This document shows, piece after piece, positions 17,351 to 26,546 of a DNA stretch of 64,000 nucleotides. Position numbers and translations under genes: made by a program. The notes under the pieces were generated by a model. The model was given only the letters and a program-made list of their open reading frames with translations, was not told the origin of the DNA and ran no database searches. Within the stretch, counting starts at the first letter, position 1. Each line of letters begins with the position of its first letter. This stretch comes from Agrococcus sp. KRD186 (GTDB lineage: Bacteria; Actinomycetota; Actinomycetes; Actinomycetales; Microbacteriaceae), in assembly GCF_017168255.1 (NCBI RefSeq), contig NZ_JABFAP010000001.1, positions 128,881 through 192,880 on the forward strand. The letters run 5' to 3'.

Positions 17351-18550
17351 CTATGCGCCGACGCGGGCGAGCGCGCGGCCGAGTCTGCGAGCGCCCTCGG
17401 CGAGCCGCTCGGGCGACTCGAACGAGTAGGCCAGGCGCAGCTCACTGCCGCCCGCGCCCGGCGCGCGGAAGGCCGCGCCCGGCACGAACACCACCTGCTC
17501 GTCGATCGCGGCGTCGAGCAGAGCATTCGTGCTCCAGCCCTCCGGCAGCGCGAGCCACGCGAAGAAGCCGCCCGCCGGCCGCGAGAGCGTCGCACCGGCG
17601 GGCAGCACCGGCGCGAGGGCAGCGCGCATCGCCTCGGCGCGCTCGGCGTACACCGCCGCAGCACGGGCGATCTCGGCCTCGAAGGGCCGCTCGAGCACGA
17701 AGTGCGCCGCGAGCTCCTGGGCGAGCGGCGAGGCGCAGATGACGGTCGCCTCGGCGGCCAGCTGCAGCGGCCGCCGAAGCCAGCTCGGCGCTGCCGCCCA
17801 GCCGACGCGCAGCCCGGGGGAGAGCACCTTTGAGAAGGTGCCGAGGTAGATCACATGCTCGGGGTCGAGCTCGTGCAGCGCCACGTGCTCGTGCGGCGTC
17901 GTCGTCAGCATGCCGTAGGGGTTGTCCTCGACGATCGGGATGCCGGCGGCGCGGCAAAGTTCGACGACCTGCGGCCGCCGCCGCTCGGTGAGCGTGGCGC
18001 CGCTCGGGTTCTGGAAGTTGGGGATCGTGTAGAGCATGCGGGGCGGACGCGCCTCGGCGACGAGGAGCCGGATGCGCTCCTCGAGGGCCGCAGGCACGAT
18101 GCCATCGGCGTCCGTCGCCACGTGCTCGACGCGTAGCCCCGCGCCTCCGAAGGTGCCGAGCGCGCCGACGTAGGTCGGATCCTCCACGAGTACCGTGTCG
18201 CCCTGCTCGCACAGCACCTTCGTGACGAGGTCGAGGGCCATCTGCGAGCCGGCCGTCACTTGGATGGCGCCGGGCTCCGCGACGATGTCCTCCGCCGCCA
18301 TCAGCTGCACGACAGCCTCACGCAGCGCGGTCGTGCCCGTGCCCGAGCCGTACTGCAGCACGGTCGCGCCCTGCTCGCGCAGGAGCCGTGCCGCGTGCTC
18401 GGCGACCCAGTCGAGGTCGCCGAGCGACAGGTCGGGGTTGCCGCCGGCGAGCGAGATCACGCCCGGTTGCATCGACGCCTCCCACACGTCGCGCACCGGC
18501 GACGGCAGGAGGCCGCGCGAGCGCCGGGTGAGGAAGGGGTGCTGCGTCAC
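17351..18550 (-). CDS. PLP-dependent aminotransferase (class I/II, MocR-like fold, no HTH)
   Basis: A 399-residue fold-type I aminotransferase. The N-terminus ([17 protein letters not shown]), the substrate-side [14 protein letters not shown], the NPSG motif in IPNFQNPSG and PLP-binding Lys241 in [14 protein letters not shown] are all clear. It lacks the GntR domain of MocR regulators, so it is a stand-alone enzyme like 2-aminoadipate or arginine aminotransferases. GTG 18550 overlaps the stop of the ureohydrolase gene (GTGA at 18547-18550), showing tight coupling. With that partner and a divergent TPP decarboxylase, a role in transaminating arginine or a related amino acid is an attractive inference (AruH-like), not proven. 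Confidence 0.85.
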   Translation of the reverse strand: MTQHPFLTRRSRGLLPSPVRDVWEASMQPGVISLAGGNPDLSLGDLDWVAEHAARLLREQGATVLQYGSGTGTTALREAVVQLMAAEDIVAEPGAIQVTAGSQMALDLVTKVLCEQGDTVLVEDPTYVGALGTFGGAGLRVEHVATDADGIVPAALEERIRLLVAEARPPRMLYTIPNFQNPSGATLTERRRPQVVELCRAAGIPIVEDNPYGMLTTTPHEHVALHELDPEHVIYLGTFSKVLSPGLRVGWAAAPSWLRRPLQLAAEATVICASPLAQELAAHFVLERPFEAEIARAAAVYAERAEAMRAALAPVLPAGATLSRPAGGFFAWLALPEGWSTNALLDAAIDEQVVFVPGAAFRAPGAGGSELRLAYSFESPERLAEGARRLGRALARVGA

Positions 18551-19536
18551 GGCTCGCGCGGTGCCATCGCCGAGATCAGCTCGTACAGCGCGTGGCTCGC
18601 GGCGACCGCCGTCATCTGCGCGTGGTCGTAGGCGGGCGCCACCTCGACGACGTCGGCGCCGACGATCTCGAGGTGCGCCATCGCCCGCAGGATGCGCAGC
18701 AGCTCGCGGCTCGTGAGCCCGCCCGCCTCGGGGGTACCGGTGCCGGGCGCGTGCGCGGGGTCGAGCACGTCGATGTCGATCGAGATGTAGACCTTGGCGT
18801 CGCCGATGCGCTCGAGCAGCCGTTCGATCGCGCGATCGACGCCGTCCTCCTCGATGGCGGATGCGGTGATGGGCACGAACCCGAGCCGCGCGTCGTCGTC
18901 GAGGTCGGCCTGGGCGTAGAGGGGGCCGCGGATGCCGACGTGGACGCTCGCGGTGAGGTCGATGAGGCCCTCTTCGCTCGCGCGGCGGAACGGGGTGCCG
19001 TGCGTGACGGGAGCGCCGAAGTAGGTGTCCCAGGTGTCGAGGTGCGCGTCGAAGTGCACGACGGCGACGGGCCCGTGGACGGCGTGGACGGCGCGCAGCA
19101 GCGGCAGGGCGATCGTGTGATCGCCGCCGATCGTGACCAGGCGCGTGCCGCCCTGCGTGAGCTCGCGAGCCTGGCGCTCGATGTCGGCGACGGCCTCGTC
19201 GATGGAGAACGGGTTGACGGCCATGTCGCCGGCATCGACGACCTGCTGCGCGTGGAAGGGCGCCACCTGCTGCGCGGGGTTGTAGGGGCGCAGCAGCCGG
19301 CTGATCTCGCGCACGTGCGAGGGGCCGAAGCGCGCCCCGGGGCGGAAGCTCACGCCCGAGTCGAACGGCACCCCGATGACGGCGATGTCGGCGTGGTCGA
19401 CCTCGTCGATGCGTGGCAGCTTCGCGAACGTGGCGATGCCGGCGAACCGCGGCACCCGGCTCGCATCGACCGGTCCGATCGGCGTCGTGCCGGTCGCCGC
19501 TGCTTGGGTCGCCTCTGCTCCGCCGTGCTCTGCCAT
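18547..19536 (-). CDS. speB: Agmatinase-family ureohydrolase
   Basis: Mn-dependent ureohydrolase of 329 residues that removes urea from a guanidino compound. The binuclear metal ligands are visible in [15 protein letters not shown] and the [19 protein letters not shown] block. Length and motifs fit the agmatinase group, which also includes guanidinobutyrase (GbuA) and guanidinopropionase; these cannot be separated by motif alone. Coupling to an aminotransferase and proximity to a TPP-dependent decarboxylase would fit guanidinobutyrate as substrate in an arginine transaminase pathway. The divergent Lrp-type gene may regulate it. The speB symbol denotes the family. Confidence 0.88.
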   Translation of the reverse strand: MAEHGGAEATQAAATGTTPIGPVDASRVPRFAGIATFAKLPRIDEVDHADIAVIGVPFDSGVSFRPGARFGPSHVREISRLLRPYNPAQQVAPFHAQQVVDAGDMAVNPFSIDEAVADIERQARELTQGGTRLVTIGGDHTIALPLLRAVHAVHGPVAVVHFDAHLDTWDTYFGAPVTHGTPFRRASEEGLIDLTASVHVGIRGPLYAQADLDDDARLGFVPITASAIEEDGVDRAIERLLERIGDAKVYISIDIDVLDPAHAPGTGTPEAGGLTSRELLRILRAMAHLEIVGADVVEVAPAYDHAQMTAVAASHALYELISAMAPREP

Positions 19537-19599
19537 GGTCGCCTCCCGGGTCTCGTTGGTCTGCGAGCACGCTACTCCAGCGGCGGCGGTGGCCGATCG

Positions 19600-20538
19600 T
19601 CACACGGTGAGCATCCGCCCGACCGTGCGCGCGTAGTCCTCCTTGATGACGTCGTAGTGCGTCCACGATTCGAGCGCGCTCACCTGCTCGATCGCGCGCA
19701 GCTCCTCGATGACGGCGAGCAACGGGCCGGGCGCTGAGCCCGAGACGGTGGCGATGAAGTCGAACACCCCATGCGCACGAGCAGCGAAGTCGATCGCCGG
19801 CGATTCGAGCAGGTAGTCGGCGATGGCATCCGTGTCGCCGATGCCCGTGATGCCGAGCCCGATCGCGAAGCGCGTGCGGGAAGGCCCGCCGGACTGCAGC
19901 GCCGAGATGCGGATGACGCCGCTGTCGATCAGCCGGTGCACGCGCGCGCGGGCCGACGACGGTGCGAGATGCACCGCGTCGCCGAGTGCGCGATAGCTCG
20001 CCCGGCCATCGCGCTGCAGCTCGGCGATGAGCGCGCGGTCGAGCGCGTCGAGGGAGACCGATTCGCGGCGGTCGGACACGAAGAAGCCCTTGAGCACCTC
20101 GGCGTAGGTCGAGACCCGCAGCAGCCGCACGCTCGGGATGCGCCGCACGGCGTCGAGGGATGCGTGCAGCTCGCCGACGCTGCCGTGGCGCGACTCGACG
20201 ACGACCGGCAGGGCGCCGCTGGTCATGGAGACGAACACCGATTCGGGCCGTGCGGCGACCTGCTGCGCGACCGGAAGCGCCCGGCCGTCCACGGCGATCA
20301 TCGTGTGCACGAGCACGTGGTGGCCGGCGACACCGGGGTCGAGCGCGGCGACGATGCGCAGGCCGCCGCGCTCCAGCAGCAGTCGCAACCGCTGCGACAC
20401 GAGGTCGCGGGAGCCGCCCACCTCGGCCGCGAGATCGCTGATGCTCGCACGGCCATCGCGCTGCAGCGCTCGCGTGATCGCAGCGTCGAGCGCGGCGTGG
20501 TCGCGCTCGAGCGAGCCATGCGTCGCGGGTGCTGCCAT
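19600..20538 (-). CDS. Lrp/AsnC family regulator with two HTH domains
   Basis: A 312-residue double Lrp/AsnC protein. A first HTH at about residues 15-60 (ISDLAAEVGGSRDLVSQRLRLL) is followed by a degraded ligand domain, then a second HTH (about 165-210, DRALIAELQRDGRASYRALG) and a C-terminal RAM-like domain. Such regulators sense amino acids or their derivatives. ATG 20538 has a GAGGAG ribosome site. It is divergent from the MFS/amidohydrolase operon and lies upstream of the ureohydrolase-aminotransferase pair on the same strand, so it probably controls both sides from the 255-bp intergenic region, where ATCCTC half-sites occur. Confidence 0.88.
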   Translation of the reverse strand: MAAPATHGSLERDHAALDAAITRALQRDGRASISDLAAEVGGSRDLVSQRLRLLLERGGLRIVAALDPGVAGHHVLVHTMIAVDGRALPVAQQVAARPESVFVSMTSGALPVVVESRHGSVGELHASLDAVRRIPSVRLLRVSTYAEVLKGFFVSDRRESVSLDALDRALIAELQRDGRASYRALGDAVHLAPSSARARVHRLIDSGVIRISALQSGGPSRTRFAIGLGITGIGDTDAIADYLLESPAIDFAARAHGVFDFIATVSGSAPGPLLAVIEELRAIEQVSALESWTHYDVIKEDYARTVGRMLTV

Positions 20539-20608
20539 GTTCGACTCCTCGATGCGGTCCGTCCCAGGTGGGCCGGAAGTTCGCGGATCTGCACGCCGGA
20601 GCGAGCAG

Positions 20609-20641
20609 ATCCTCGGTACGGGAGAGGATACGCGATCCTCT
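20609..20641. promoter_or_regulatory. Clustered inverted ATCCTC/GAGGAT half-sites (possible Lrp operator)
   Basis: A perfect 7-bp inverted repeat, AGAGGAT (20623-20629) and ATCCTCT (20635-20641) with a 5-bp spacer, is preceded by another ATCCTC at 20609-20614. The cluster lies between the divergent Lrp-type regulator and the MFS gene, where an autoregulatory site would be expected. Confidence 0.45.
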
Positions 20642-20793
20642 GCCGGACAAGATGCCCCCTCTGCCCCGCAGATGATCGGCGAGAGGGGCTCTCGACCGTG
20701 CTTCTGGGGTCGCGGCGGGGATGCCGCTGGTCTATCGTCGACGGATCCGGGGCATGCAGCGCCTCGAGATCCCACCGAGCAAGGGAGCTCTCC

Positions 20794-22143
20794 ATGTCCG
20801 CCACCACAGCACCTGCGCCCAGCCCGCACCGCCGCGCGCTGAAAGCCGGCACCGCTGCCCTCGTCGGCACCACCATCGAGTGGTACGACTTCTACGTCTA
20901 CGCGACCGCCGCCGCGATCGTCTTCCCGCACGTGTTCTTCCCCGAGGCAGAACCCGCCATCGGCACGCTCGCCTCGTTCGCGACCTTCGCGGTCGCCTTC
21001 TTCGTGCGGCCGCTGGGCGGCATCATCTTCGGCCACATCGGCGACCGCATCGGCCGCAAGCCGGCGCTCACCATCACGCTGCTGCTGATGGGCGTCGCGA
21101 CCGTGCTGGTCGGCCTCGTTCCCGACTACAACACCATCGGCATCACCGCCGCGATCCTGCTGATCGTGCTGCGCATCTGCCAGGGGCTCGCCGTCGGCGG
21201 CGAGTGGGGCGGCGCGAGCCTGATGGCCGTCGAGAGCGCGCCCGAGAAGTGGAAGACCTTCTACGGCGGCTTCACGCAGCTGGGCAACCCGCTCGGTGCG
21301 CTGCTGGCGACCGGCTCCTTCTGGATCCTCTCCGCCATGGGCGACGACGTGCTGTTGACTTGGGGCTGGCGGGTGCCATTCCTGGCCAGCGTCGTGCTCA
21401 TCGCCGTCGGATTCTGGGTGCGCTACCGGGTCGAGGAGACGCCGGTGTTCGAGGCGAAGGTGCAGGAGCGCAAGCAGTCGACGCCGCTCGTGTTCGCGCT
21501 CAAGAACAACTGGTACCCGATGCTGCTCGGCTTCGGCATGGTCGCCATCCCCTCGGGCGGCTACTACTTCGCCACCACCTACGTGCAGAGCTACGCCGTC
21601 TCCGACCAGGTCGGTCTCGACGCCTCGATCATCCTCGGCGCGATGACGGTCGCGTCCTTCATCGAAGCGCTCGTCACCCTGCCGCTGGCAGCACTGGGCG
21701 ACAAATGGGGCCGAAAGCTCATGATGTACCTGGGCATCGGGCTGTCGGTGCTGATCGTTCTGCCGCTCATCCTGGCCATCGACAACCACAACGTCGCGCT
21801 GATCTACGTGCTGGTCGCGGCCATCCGCCTCACCATGAGCGCCACCTGGGCGCCACTGTCGGCGCTGATGGCGCAGATGTTCCGGCCGCAGTCGCGCTAC
21901 ACCTCGATGTCGCTCTCCTACGGCACGGGTGCGGCGGTCTTCGGCGGGCTCACGCCCATCGCCGCCACCGGCCTGTTCGTCCTCACGGGCAACATCTGGA
22001 TGGTCGTCGGCCTGTTCGCCTTCCTCGGCCTCGTCGCCTGGGTGTCGACCTGGCTCGCCCCACAGCACTCCGACGCGGCACCCGTGACGCAGTCGTTCGA
22101 GCCGCGGCTGGACACCACCGCCATCCGCACCGACAAGGAGTGA
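20794..22143 (+). CDS. MFS transporter, metabolite:H+ symporter (MHS) family
   Basis: A 449-residue, 12-helix major facilitator of the MHS group (relatives of ShiA, ProP and KgtP). The MHS start GTTIEWYDFYVYATAA and the loop 2-3 motif GHIGDRIGRKPALT are clear, with the family's RICQGLAVGGEWGGA after. It would import a small organic acid, amino acid or betaine with protons. ATG 20794 has the ribosome site AAGGGAG. The next gene starts one base after the stop, making it first in a five-gene catabolic operon; its substrate is probably the compound degraded there. Confidence 0.9.
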   Translation: MSATTAPAPSPHRRALKAGTAALVGTTIEWYDFYVYATAAAIVFPHVFFPEAEPAIGTLASFATFAVAFFVRPLGGIIFGHIGDRIGRKPALTITLLLMGVATVLVGLVPDYNTIGITAAILLIVLRICQGLAVGGEWGGASLMAVESAPEKWKTFYGGFTQLGNPLGALLATGSFWILSAMGDDVLLTWGWRVPFLASVVLIAVGFWVRYRVEETPVFEAKVQERKQSTPLVFALKNNWYPMLLGFGMVAIPSGGYYFATTYVQSYAVSDQVGLDASIILGAMTVASFIEALVTLPLAALGDKWGRKLMMYLGIGLSVLIVLPLILAIDNHNVALIYVLVAAIRLTMSATWAPLSALMAQMFRPQSRYTSMSLSYGTGAAVFGGLTPIAATGLFVLTGNIWMVVGLFAFLGLVAWVSTWLAPQHSDAAPVTQSFEPRLDTTAIRTDKE

Positions 22144-22144
22144 C

Positions 22145-23830
22145 ATGCGGCACCTCGCCACCTACGACGACCGCGACTCGGCACCCACGATCGTCACCGC
22201 CGATCGCATCCTCACCGTCGACGACGAGCGGCCCGAGGCGCAGACCATGCTCGTTGCCGGCGGCAGGATCCTCGCGGTCGGCACGGTGGACGAGGTGCAG
22301 CAGGCCGCGGCCGGGCTCGACGCCGTGCGCATCGACCACCCTGGCGCGACCATCGTGCCGGGCTTCGTCGACGCCCACGCGCATCCGCTCATGTACGGGC
22401 AGCTGCTGACCTGGATCGACGTGAGCCCCGCGAAGGCCGGCACGATCGACGAGATCGTCGAGCTGCTGCGAGAGGGCGCGAAGCGGCTGCCGCCGGGCGT
22501 GCCGGTGCGCGGCTACGGGTACGAGCAGCGCAACCTCGCCGAGCGCCGGCACCCCACGCGGCAGGAGCTCGACCGCGTCGCCGACGACCGCGAGGTGTAC
22601 ATCATGAACGCCTCCGGCCACGGCGGCGTGGTGAACAGCTACACCTTCGAGCACTTCGGCGTCACGCGCGAGACCCCGAACCCCGAAGGCGGCGAGTTCT
22701 TTCGGGATGCCGACGGCGAGCTCACGGGTGAATTGTCGGATGCGGCGTGCAACGTGCTCACGGGCCTGCACGGGGTGAAGATCGGTCACCACGGGCCCAA
22801 CTTCCACCTCGGCGACGAGCCGGCGGAGCATCAGCGGCAGCTCGACCTCGTGCAGCGCGAATTCCTGGCCGGCGGCGTCACCGCGATCGGCGACGCGCAG
22901 GTCTCCAAGCGCGAGATGGCCGCCTGGCTCGAGATGGCCGATCGCGGTGCGCTCTCGATGCGGGTGTCGATGTACTTCCTCTCGCACCTGCTCGACCAGG
23001 CGATCGAGCTGGGGCTCACGGGCCCGTTCGGCAACGCGTTCCTCTCGGCGACCGGCATCAAGCTCTACGCCGACGGCACGCTCGGCGGCTGGACGGCCTA
23101 CTTCCCGGAGGGCTACGTGGGCGACCCGTGCCGCACCGGGCAGCTGTACCACGAGCCCGCCGAGTACGCCGGGCTCGTGGCCAAGGCGCATGCGGCCGGG
23201 CTGCAGACGGCAACCCACGCGCAGTCGCCGACCGCCATCACGATGGTCGTGGATGCGCTCGAGGCGGCCCTCGCCGAGCGGCCCGACGCCGACGCGCGCC
23301 ACCGCATCGAGCACTGCGGCCTGCCTGCCGAGGGCGACATCGCCCGCATGGCCGAGCTGGGCATCCGCCCGGTGAATCAGCCGCAGCACCACTACAACTG
23401 GGGAGAGGGCGTCGAGCAGGCCATCGGCACGTCGGGGGAGCGCTTCAACCCGCTGGGCGAGTTCGTCGCCGCCGGGGTGCCCGTGACGATCTCCTCCGAC
23501 GCCCCGGTCGCGGAGCCGCGACCGCTCGAGGCCATCCAGGCCGCGGTGACCCGCATCACCCGGCGCGGTACGAAGCTCGGCCCCGACAGCCTGCGCATCG
23601 ACGCGGCGACGGCGTTGCGCGCGCACACGCTCGAGGGCGCGATCTCGCTCGGCCGCGAGGCGGAGCTCGGCTCGCTCACCGTCGGCAAGCGCGCCGACTT
23701 CGCCGTGCTGGCCGCCGACCCGCTGACGGTGCCGGGCGATGAGATCGCCGCTGTCCGCGTGCTCGAGACCTGGGTCGACGGCACGCGGCGCTATCAGGCG
23801 GCGCAGCACGATTCGATGCAGGGGGACTGA
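22145..23830 (+). CDS. YtcJ-like metal-dependent amidohydrolase
   Basis: A 561-residue amidohydrolase of the Amidohydro_3 (YtcJ) group. The N-terminal beta-sandwich is followed by the metal motif GFVDAHAHPLMYG with His78 and His80, later ligands in THAQSP and RIEHCG, and a SSDAPVAEPRP segment carrying the final Asp. These enzymes hydrolyse N-acyl, carbamoyl or cyclic amide bonds, but substrates of most YtcJ members are unknown. It is sandwiched between the MFS gene (1 bp) and the TPP enzyme gene (1-bp overlap, TGATG at 23828-23832), so it should act in the same pathway. Confidence 0.85.
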   Translation: MRHLATYDDRDSAPTIVTADRILTVDDERPEAQTMLVAGGRILAVGTVDEVQQAAAGLDAVRIDHPGATIVPGFVDAHAHPLMYGQLLTWIDVSPAKAGTIDEIVELLREGAKRLPPGVPVRGYGYEQRNLAERRHPTRQELDRVADDREVYIMNASGHGGVVNSYTFEHFGVTRETPNPEGGEFFRDADGELTGELSDAACNVLTGLHGVKIGHHGPNFHLGDEPAEHQRQLDLVQREFLAGGVTAIGDAQVSKREMAAWLEMADRGALSMRVSMYFLSHLLDQAIELGLTGPFGNAFLSATGIKLYADGTLGGWTAYFPEGYVGDPCRTGQLYHEPAEYAGLVAKAHAAGLQTATHAQSPTAITMVVDALEAALAERPDADARHRIEHCGLPAEGDIARMAELGIRPVNQPQHHYNWGEGVEQAIGTSGERFNPLGEFVAAGVPVTISSDAPVAEPRPLEAIQAAVTRITRRGTKLGPDSLRIDAATALRAHTLEGAISLGREAELGSLTVGKRADFAVLAADPLTVPGDEIAAVRVLETWVDGTRRYQAAQHDSMQGD

Positions 23831-25443
23831 TGGAGACCGAGATGAAGCGCACGACCGGATGGGTCGTGATGGAGACCCTGCACGGCTACGGCATCAACAC
23901 GGTCTTCGGCATCCCAGGCACCCACAACCTCGAGCTCTACCGGCCGCTGGGCGCGCTCGGCATCCGGCCCGTGACGACGCGCCACGAGCAGGGCGCCGGC
24001 TACGGCGCCGACGGCTGGTCGCTGCAGACCGGCAAGCCGGGCGTCGTCATCACCACCAGCGGCCCCGGCCTGCTCAACGCCCTCTCGGCCGCCGGCACCG
24101 CCTTCGCCGAGTCGCGCCCCATGATCCTCATCGCGCCCGGTCCCGCTCGCGGGCAGGAGTTCGCCGATGCCGGCACGCTGCACGAGACGAAGGACCAGCT
24201 GAGCGCCGCAAGCGCGATCGTCGAGTGGGGTCGCCGCGTGCAGACCGCCGAGGAAGCGGTCAGCGCGGTGCACGACGCCTTCGCGCTGTTCGCCACCGGC
24301 CGCCCGCGTCCGGTGTACCTCGAGATCCCGCTCGATCTGCTCGAGGAGGAGACCGAACTCACTGGCGACGCGCTCGCCCCGCGCGAGCACCCGGCAGCCG
24401 CCGCGCCCGACGCCGCGCTGATCGTGCAGGCGGCGGCGCTGCTGCAACGCGCGCACGACCCGGTCATCCTGGTTGGCGGCGGCTCGCGCCGGGCGGGTGA
24501 CGAGCTGCGCGCGCTCGCCGAGCGCCTCGGCGCGCCCGTCGTGACGACGCTCAATGCCAAGGGCGTGCTCGACGAGCGCCACCCGCTGTCGCTCGGCTCC
24601 AACCTGCGGCTCGCGGCCGCGCGCGAGCGCGCCCGCGACGCCGACGTGCTGCTCGTGGTGGGCTCGAAGCTCGGCGACGCCGAGCTGTGGGTCGACCGGC
24701 TCGAGGCGCGCGGCAGCGTCATCCGCATCGACCTGCTCGAGAGCCAGCTGCAGCGCAACCAGGAGGCCGAGGTCGGCATCGCCGCCGACGCGCGAGTAGC
24801 CCTGGCGGCGATCGTCGAGCAGCTGGGCGAGGGCGAGCCGCGCGCGGGCGCAGCCGCCGACGTCGCAGCCACGCTCGAGCGGGTGCGCGCCGAGTGCGCC
24901 GAGCTCTCCGCCGGCAACACCGCGCTCGCCGAAGCCATCGTGCAGGCGCTGCCGGACGACGTGATCGTCACGACCGACTCCTCGCAGATCGCCTACTGGG
25001 GCCTGCTCAACGTGCTGCGCACCTCCGTGCCGAACTCCACCGTGTACATGGGCACCTACGCGACGCTCGGCTACGGCCTGCCGGCCGCGATCGGTGCCCG
25101 CATCGGCGCGCCCGAGCGGCCCGTCGTCGCGGTCGTCGGCGACGGCGCGCTGATGTTCTCGGTGAACGAGCTCATGACGGTCGTCGAGCAGCGTCTCGAC
25201 GTCACGGTGATCGTGGTCGACAACGGCGGCTATGCCGAGATCAAGCAGAACGAGCTCGACGCGGGCATCGCGCCCGTCGGCGTCGACCTCGCCCAGCCCG
25301 ACTGGGCGGCACTGGCAGATGCGTTCGGCGGCACCGGCCGTCGGGTCGCGGATGCCGCGGGCCTGACCGAGGCCGTCGATGCGGCCCTCGCCGCCGGCGG
25401 CCTGCAGCTGATCCACATCGAGCAGTCGCGCTTCGCCGCCTGA
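23830..25443 (+). CDS. Thiamine diphosphate-dependent enzyme (2-oxo acid decarboxylase/ALS-like)
   Basis: A 537-residue ThDP enzyme with the N-terminal PYR domain (catalytic Glu53 in RHEQGAGYGADG), central domain (about 190-320) and C-terminal PP domain with the cofactor motif GDGALMFSVNEL (Asp438) ending in DNGGYAEIK. No FAD-specific acetolactate synthase regulatory partner is nearby, so biosynthesis of branched-chain amino acids is unlikely. Homologues annotated as 5-guanidino-2-oxopentanoate decarboxylase (AruI) belong to this same group. With the divergent aminotransferase and ureohydrolase genes, decarboxylation of 2-ketoarginine is a reasonable hypothesis; benzoylformate- or oxalyl-CoA-type decarboxylases are alternatives. 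Confidence 0.85.
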   Translation: METEMKRTTGWVVMETLHGYGINTVFGIPGTHNLELYRPLGALGIRPVTTRHEQGAGYGADGWSLQTGKPGVVITTSGPGLLNALSAAGTAFAESRPMILIAPGPARGQEFADAGTLHETKDQLSAASAIVEWGRRVQTAEEAVSAVHDAFALFATGRPRPVYLEIPLDLLEEETELTGDALAPREHPAAAAPDAALIVQAAALLQRAHDPVILVGGGSRRAGDELRALAERLGAPVVTTLNAKGVLDERHPLSLGSNLRLAAARERARDADVLLVVGSKLGDAELWVDRLEARGSVIRIDLLESQLQRNQEAEVGIAADARVALAAIVEQLGEGEPRAGAAADVAATLERVRAECAELSAGNTALAEAIVQALPDDVIVTTDSSQIAYWGLLNVLRTSVPNSTVYMGTYATLGYGLPAAIGARIGAPERPVVAVVGDGALMFSVNELMTVVEQRLDVTVIVVDNGGYAEIKQNELDAGIAPVGVDLAQPDWAALADAFGGTGRRVADAAGLTEAVDAALAAGGLQLIHIEQSRFAA

Positions 25444-25481
25444 GCCGCCGCTCCAGCCCCACCCGAGCCGAAGGACGCACC

Positions 25482-26504
25482 GTGACCTCTGCACCCATCG
25501 CTGTCTACACCGACATCGATGACACCGACGTGTCGCTCGGCGTCGACATGCTCGAGCGCGCCGGCTTCACCGTGCGCACCCTGGGCACACGCGATGCGGC
25601 GGCGATCGTGGAGGGCGCGCGGGAGGCCGATGTGCTGCTGAACGGCTACGCACAGATCACGCGCTCGATGCTCGCGGCGATGCCGCGGCTGCGGCTCGTT
25701 GCCACCATGTCGATGGGCTTCGACATGATCGACCTCGAGGCGGCCGCCGAGCTCGGCGTCGTCGTGACGAACGTGCCGGGCGCGGCGACCGAGGAGGTCG
25801 CCACCCATGCGCTCGCGCTCATGCTGCACGCTGTGCGACAGCTGCGCTTCTACACCGGCTCGGCGACACCGGACGATTGGAACAGCCGGGCGCCGCAGAC
25901 GCCGCAGCGGCTCAGCGAGGTGACGCTCGGCATCGTCGGGCTCGGCAAGATCGGGCGCGAGTTCGCCCGCCTGGCCGGCCCGCTGTTCGGCGAGGTGCTC
26001 GGCTACGACCCGTTGCTGGCCGACACCGACGAAACTCGCGCACGGCTCGAGCGGGTCGGCGTGACGCGAACCGGGCTCGCCGAGGTGCGTGACGGCTCGC
26101 ACGTGCTCTCGCTGCATCTGCCGCTCACGCCCGAGACCGAGCGGATGGTCGACGCCGCCTTCCTCGCGGCCATGCCGACCGGCGCCGTGCTCGTGAACGT
26201 CTCGCGCGGTGCGCTCGTCGACGAGACCGCCCTCGCCGCCGCGCTCGACGGCGGCCAGCTCTCTGCCGCCGCGCTCGATGTGCTCGCGGTCGAGCCGCCG
26301 CCCGCCGACCACCCGCTGCTGGGCCGCGACGACGTCGTGCTCACGCCGCACATCGCCTACTTCTCCGGCCGCACCGAGCGCGAGTATGTGCGCATCCAGG
26401 CGCAGAACGCCATCTCGCTCATCGAGACCGGCAGGGCGGACTCGCCGGTGCCCGGCTCACCGGTGTCAGCCGGAACGCTGCCCGCCCGACCCTTGACCGC
26501 CTGA
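25482..26504 (+). CDS. D-isomer-specific 2-hydroxyacid dehydrogenase
   Basis: NAD(P)-dependent dehydrogenase of 340 residues that interconverts a 2-oxo acid and its D-hydroxy acid. The dinucleotide motif GIVGLGKIG lies near residue 148, and the catalytic Arg, Glu and His appear in VNVSRGALVD, LDVLAVEPP and LTPHIAYFS. GTG 25482 has a GAAGGA ribosome site. It is the fourth gene of the operon after a 38-bp gap. It may reduce or oxidise the same 2-oxo acid handled by the TPP enzyme. The C-terminal 20 residues are Pro/Ser-rich and probably disordered. Confidence 0.9.
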   Translation: MTSAPIAVYTDIDDTDVSLGVDMLERAGFTVRTLGTRDAAAIVEGAREADVLLNGYAQITRSMLAAMPRLRLVATMSMGFDMIDLEAAAELGVVVTNVPGAATEEVATHALALMLHAVRQLRFYTGSATPDDWNSRAPQTPQRLSEVTLGIVGLGKIGREFARLAGPLFGEVLGYDPLLADTDETRARLERVGVTRTGLAEVRDGSHVLSLHLPLTPETERMVDAAFLAAMPTGAVLVNVSRGALVDETALAAALDGGQLSAAALDVLAVEPPPADHPLLGRDDVVLTPHIAYFSGRTEREYVRIQAQNAISLIETGRADSPVPGSPVSAGTLPARPLTA

Positions 26505-26546
26505 CGCGCCCCGCGCATCCGCCCCCGAAACACCAGCAAGAGAGAA

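Noticed and set aside
17351-20650. One very long minus-strand frame of about 1100 codons
   Set aside because: Only its last 399 codons encode a recognisable protein (the aminotransferase from 18550). The rest is an Arg/Ala-rich shadow of the ureohydrolase and Lrp genes in another frame.
23830-25443. Acetolactate synthase large subunit (ilvB)
   Set aside because: No ilvN or ilvC nearby, and the gene is embedded in a catabolic operon.
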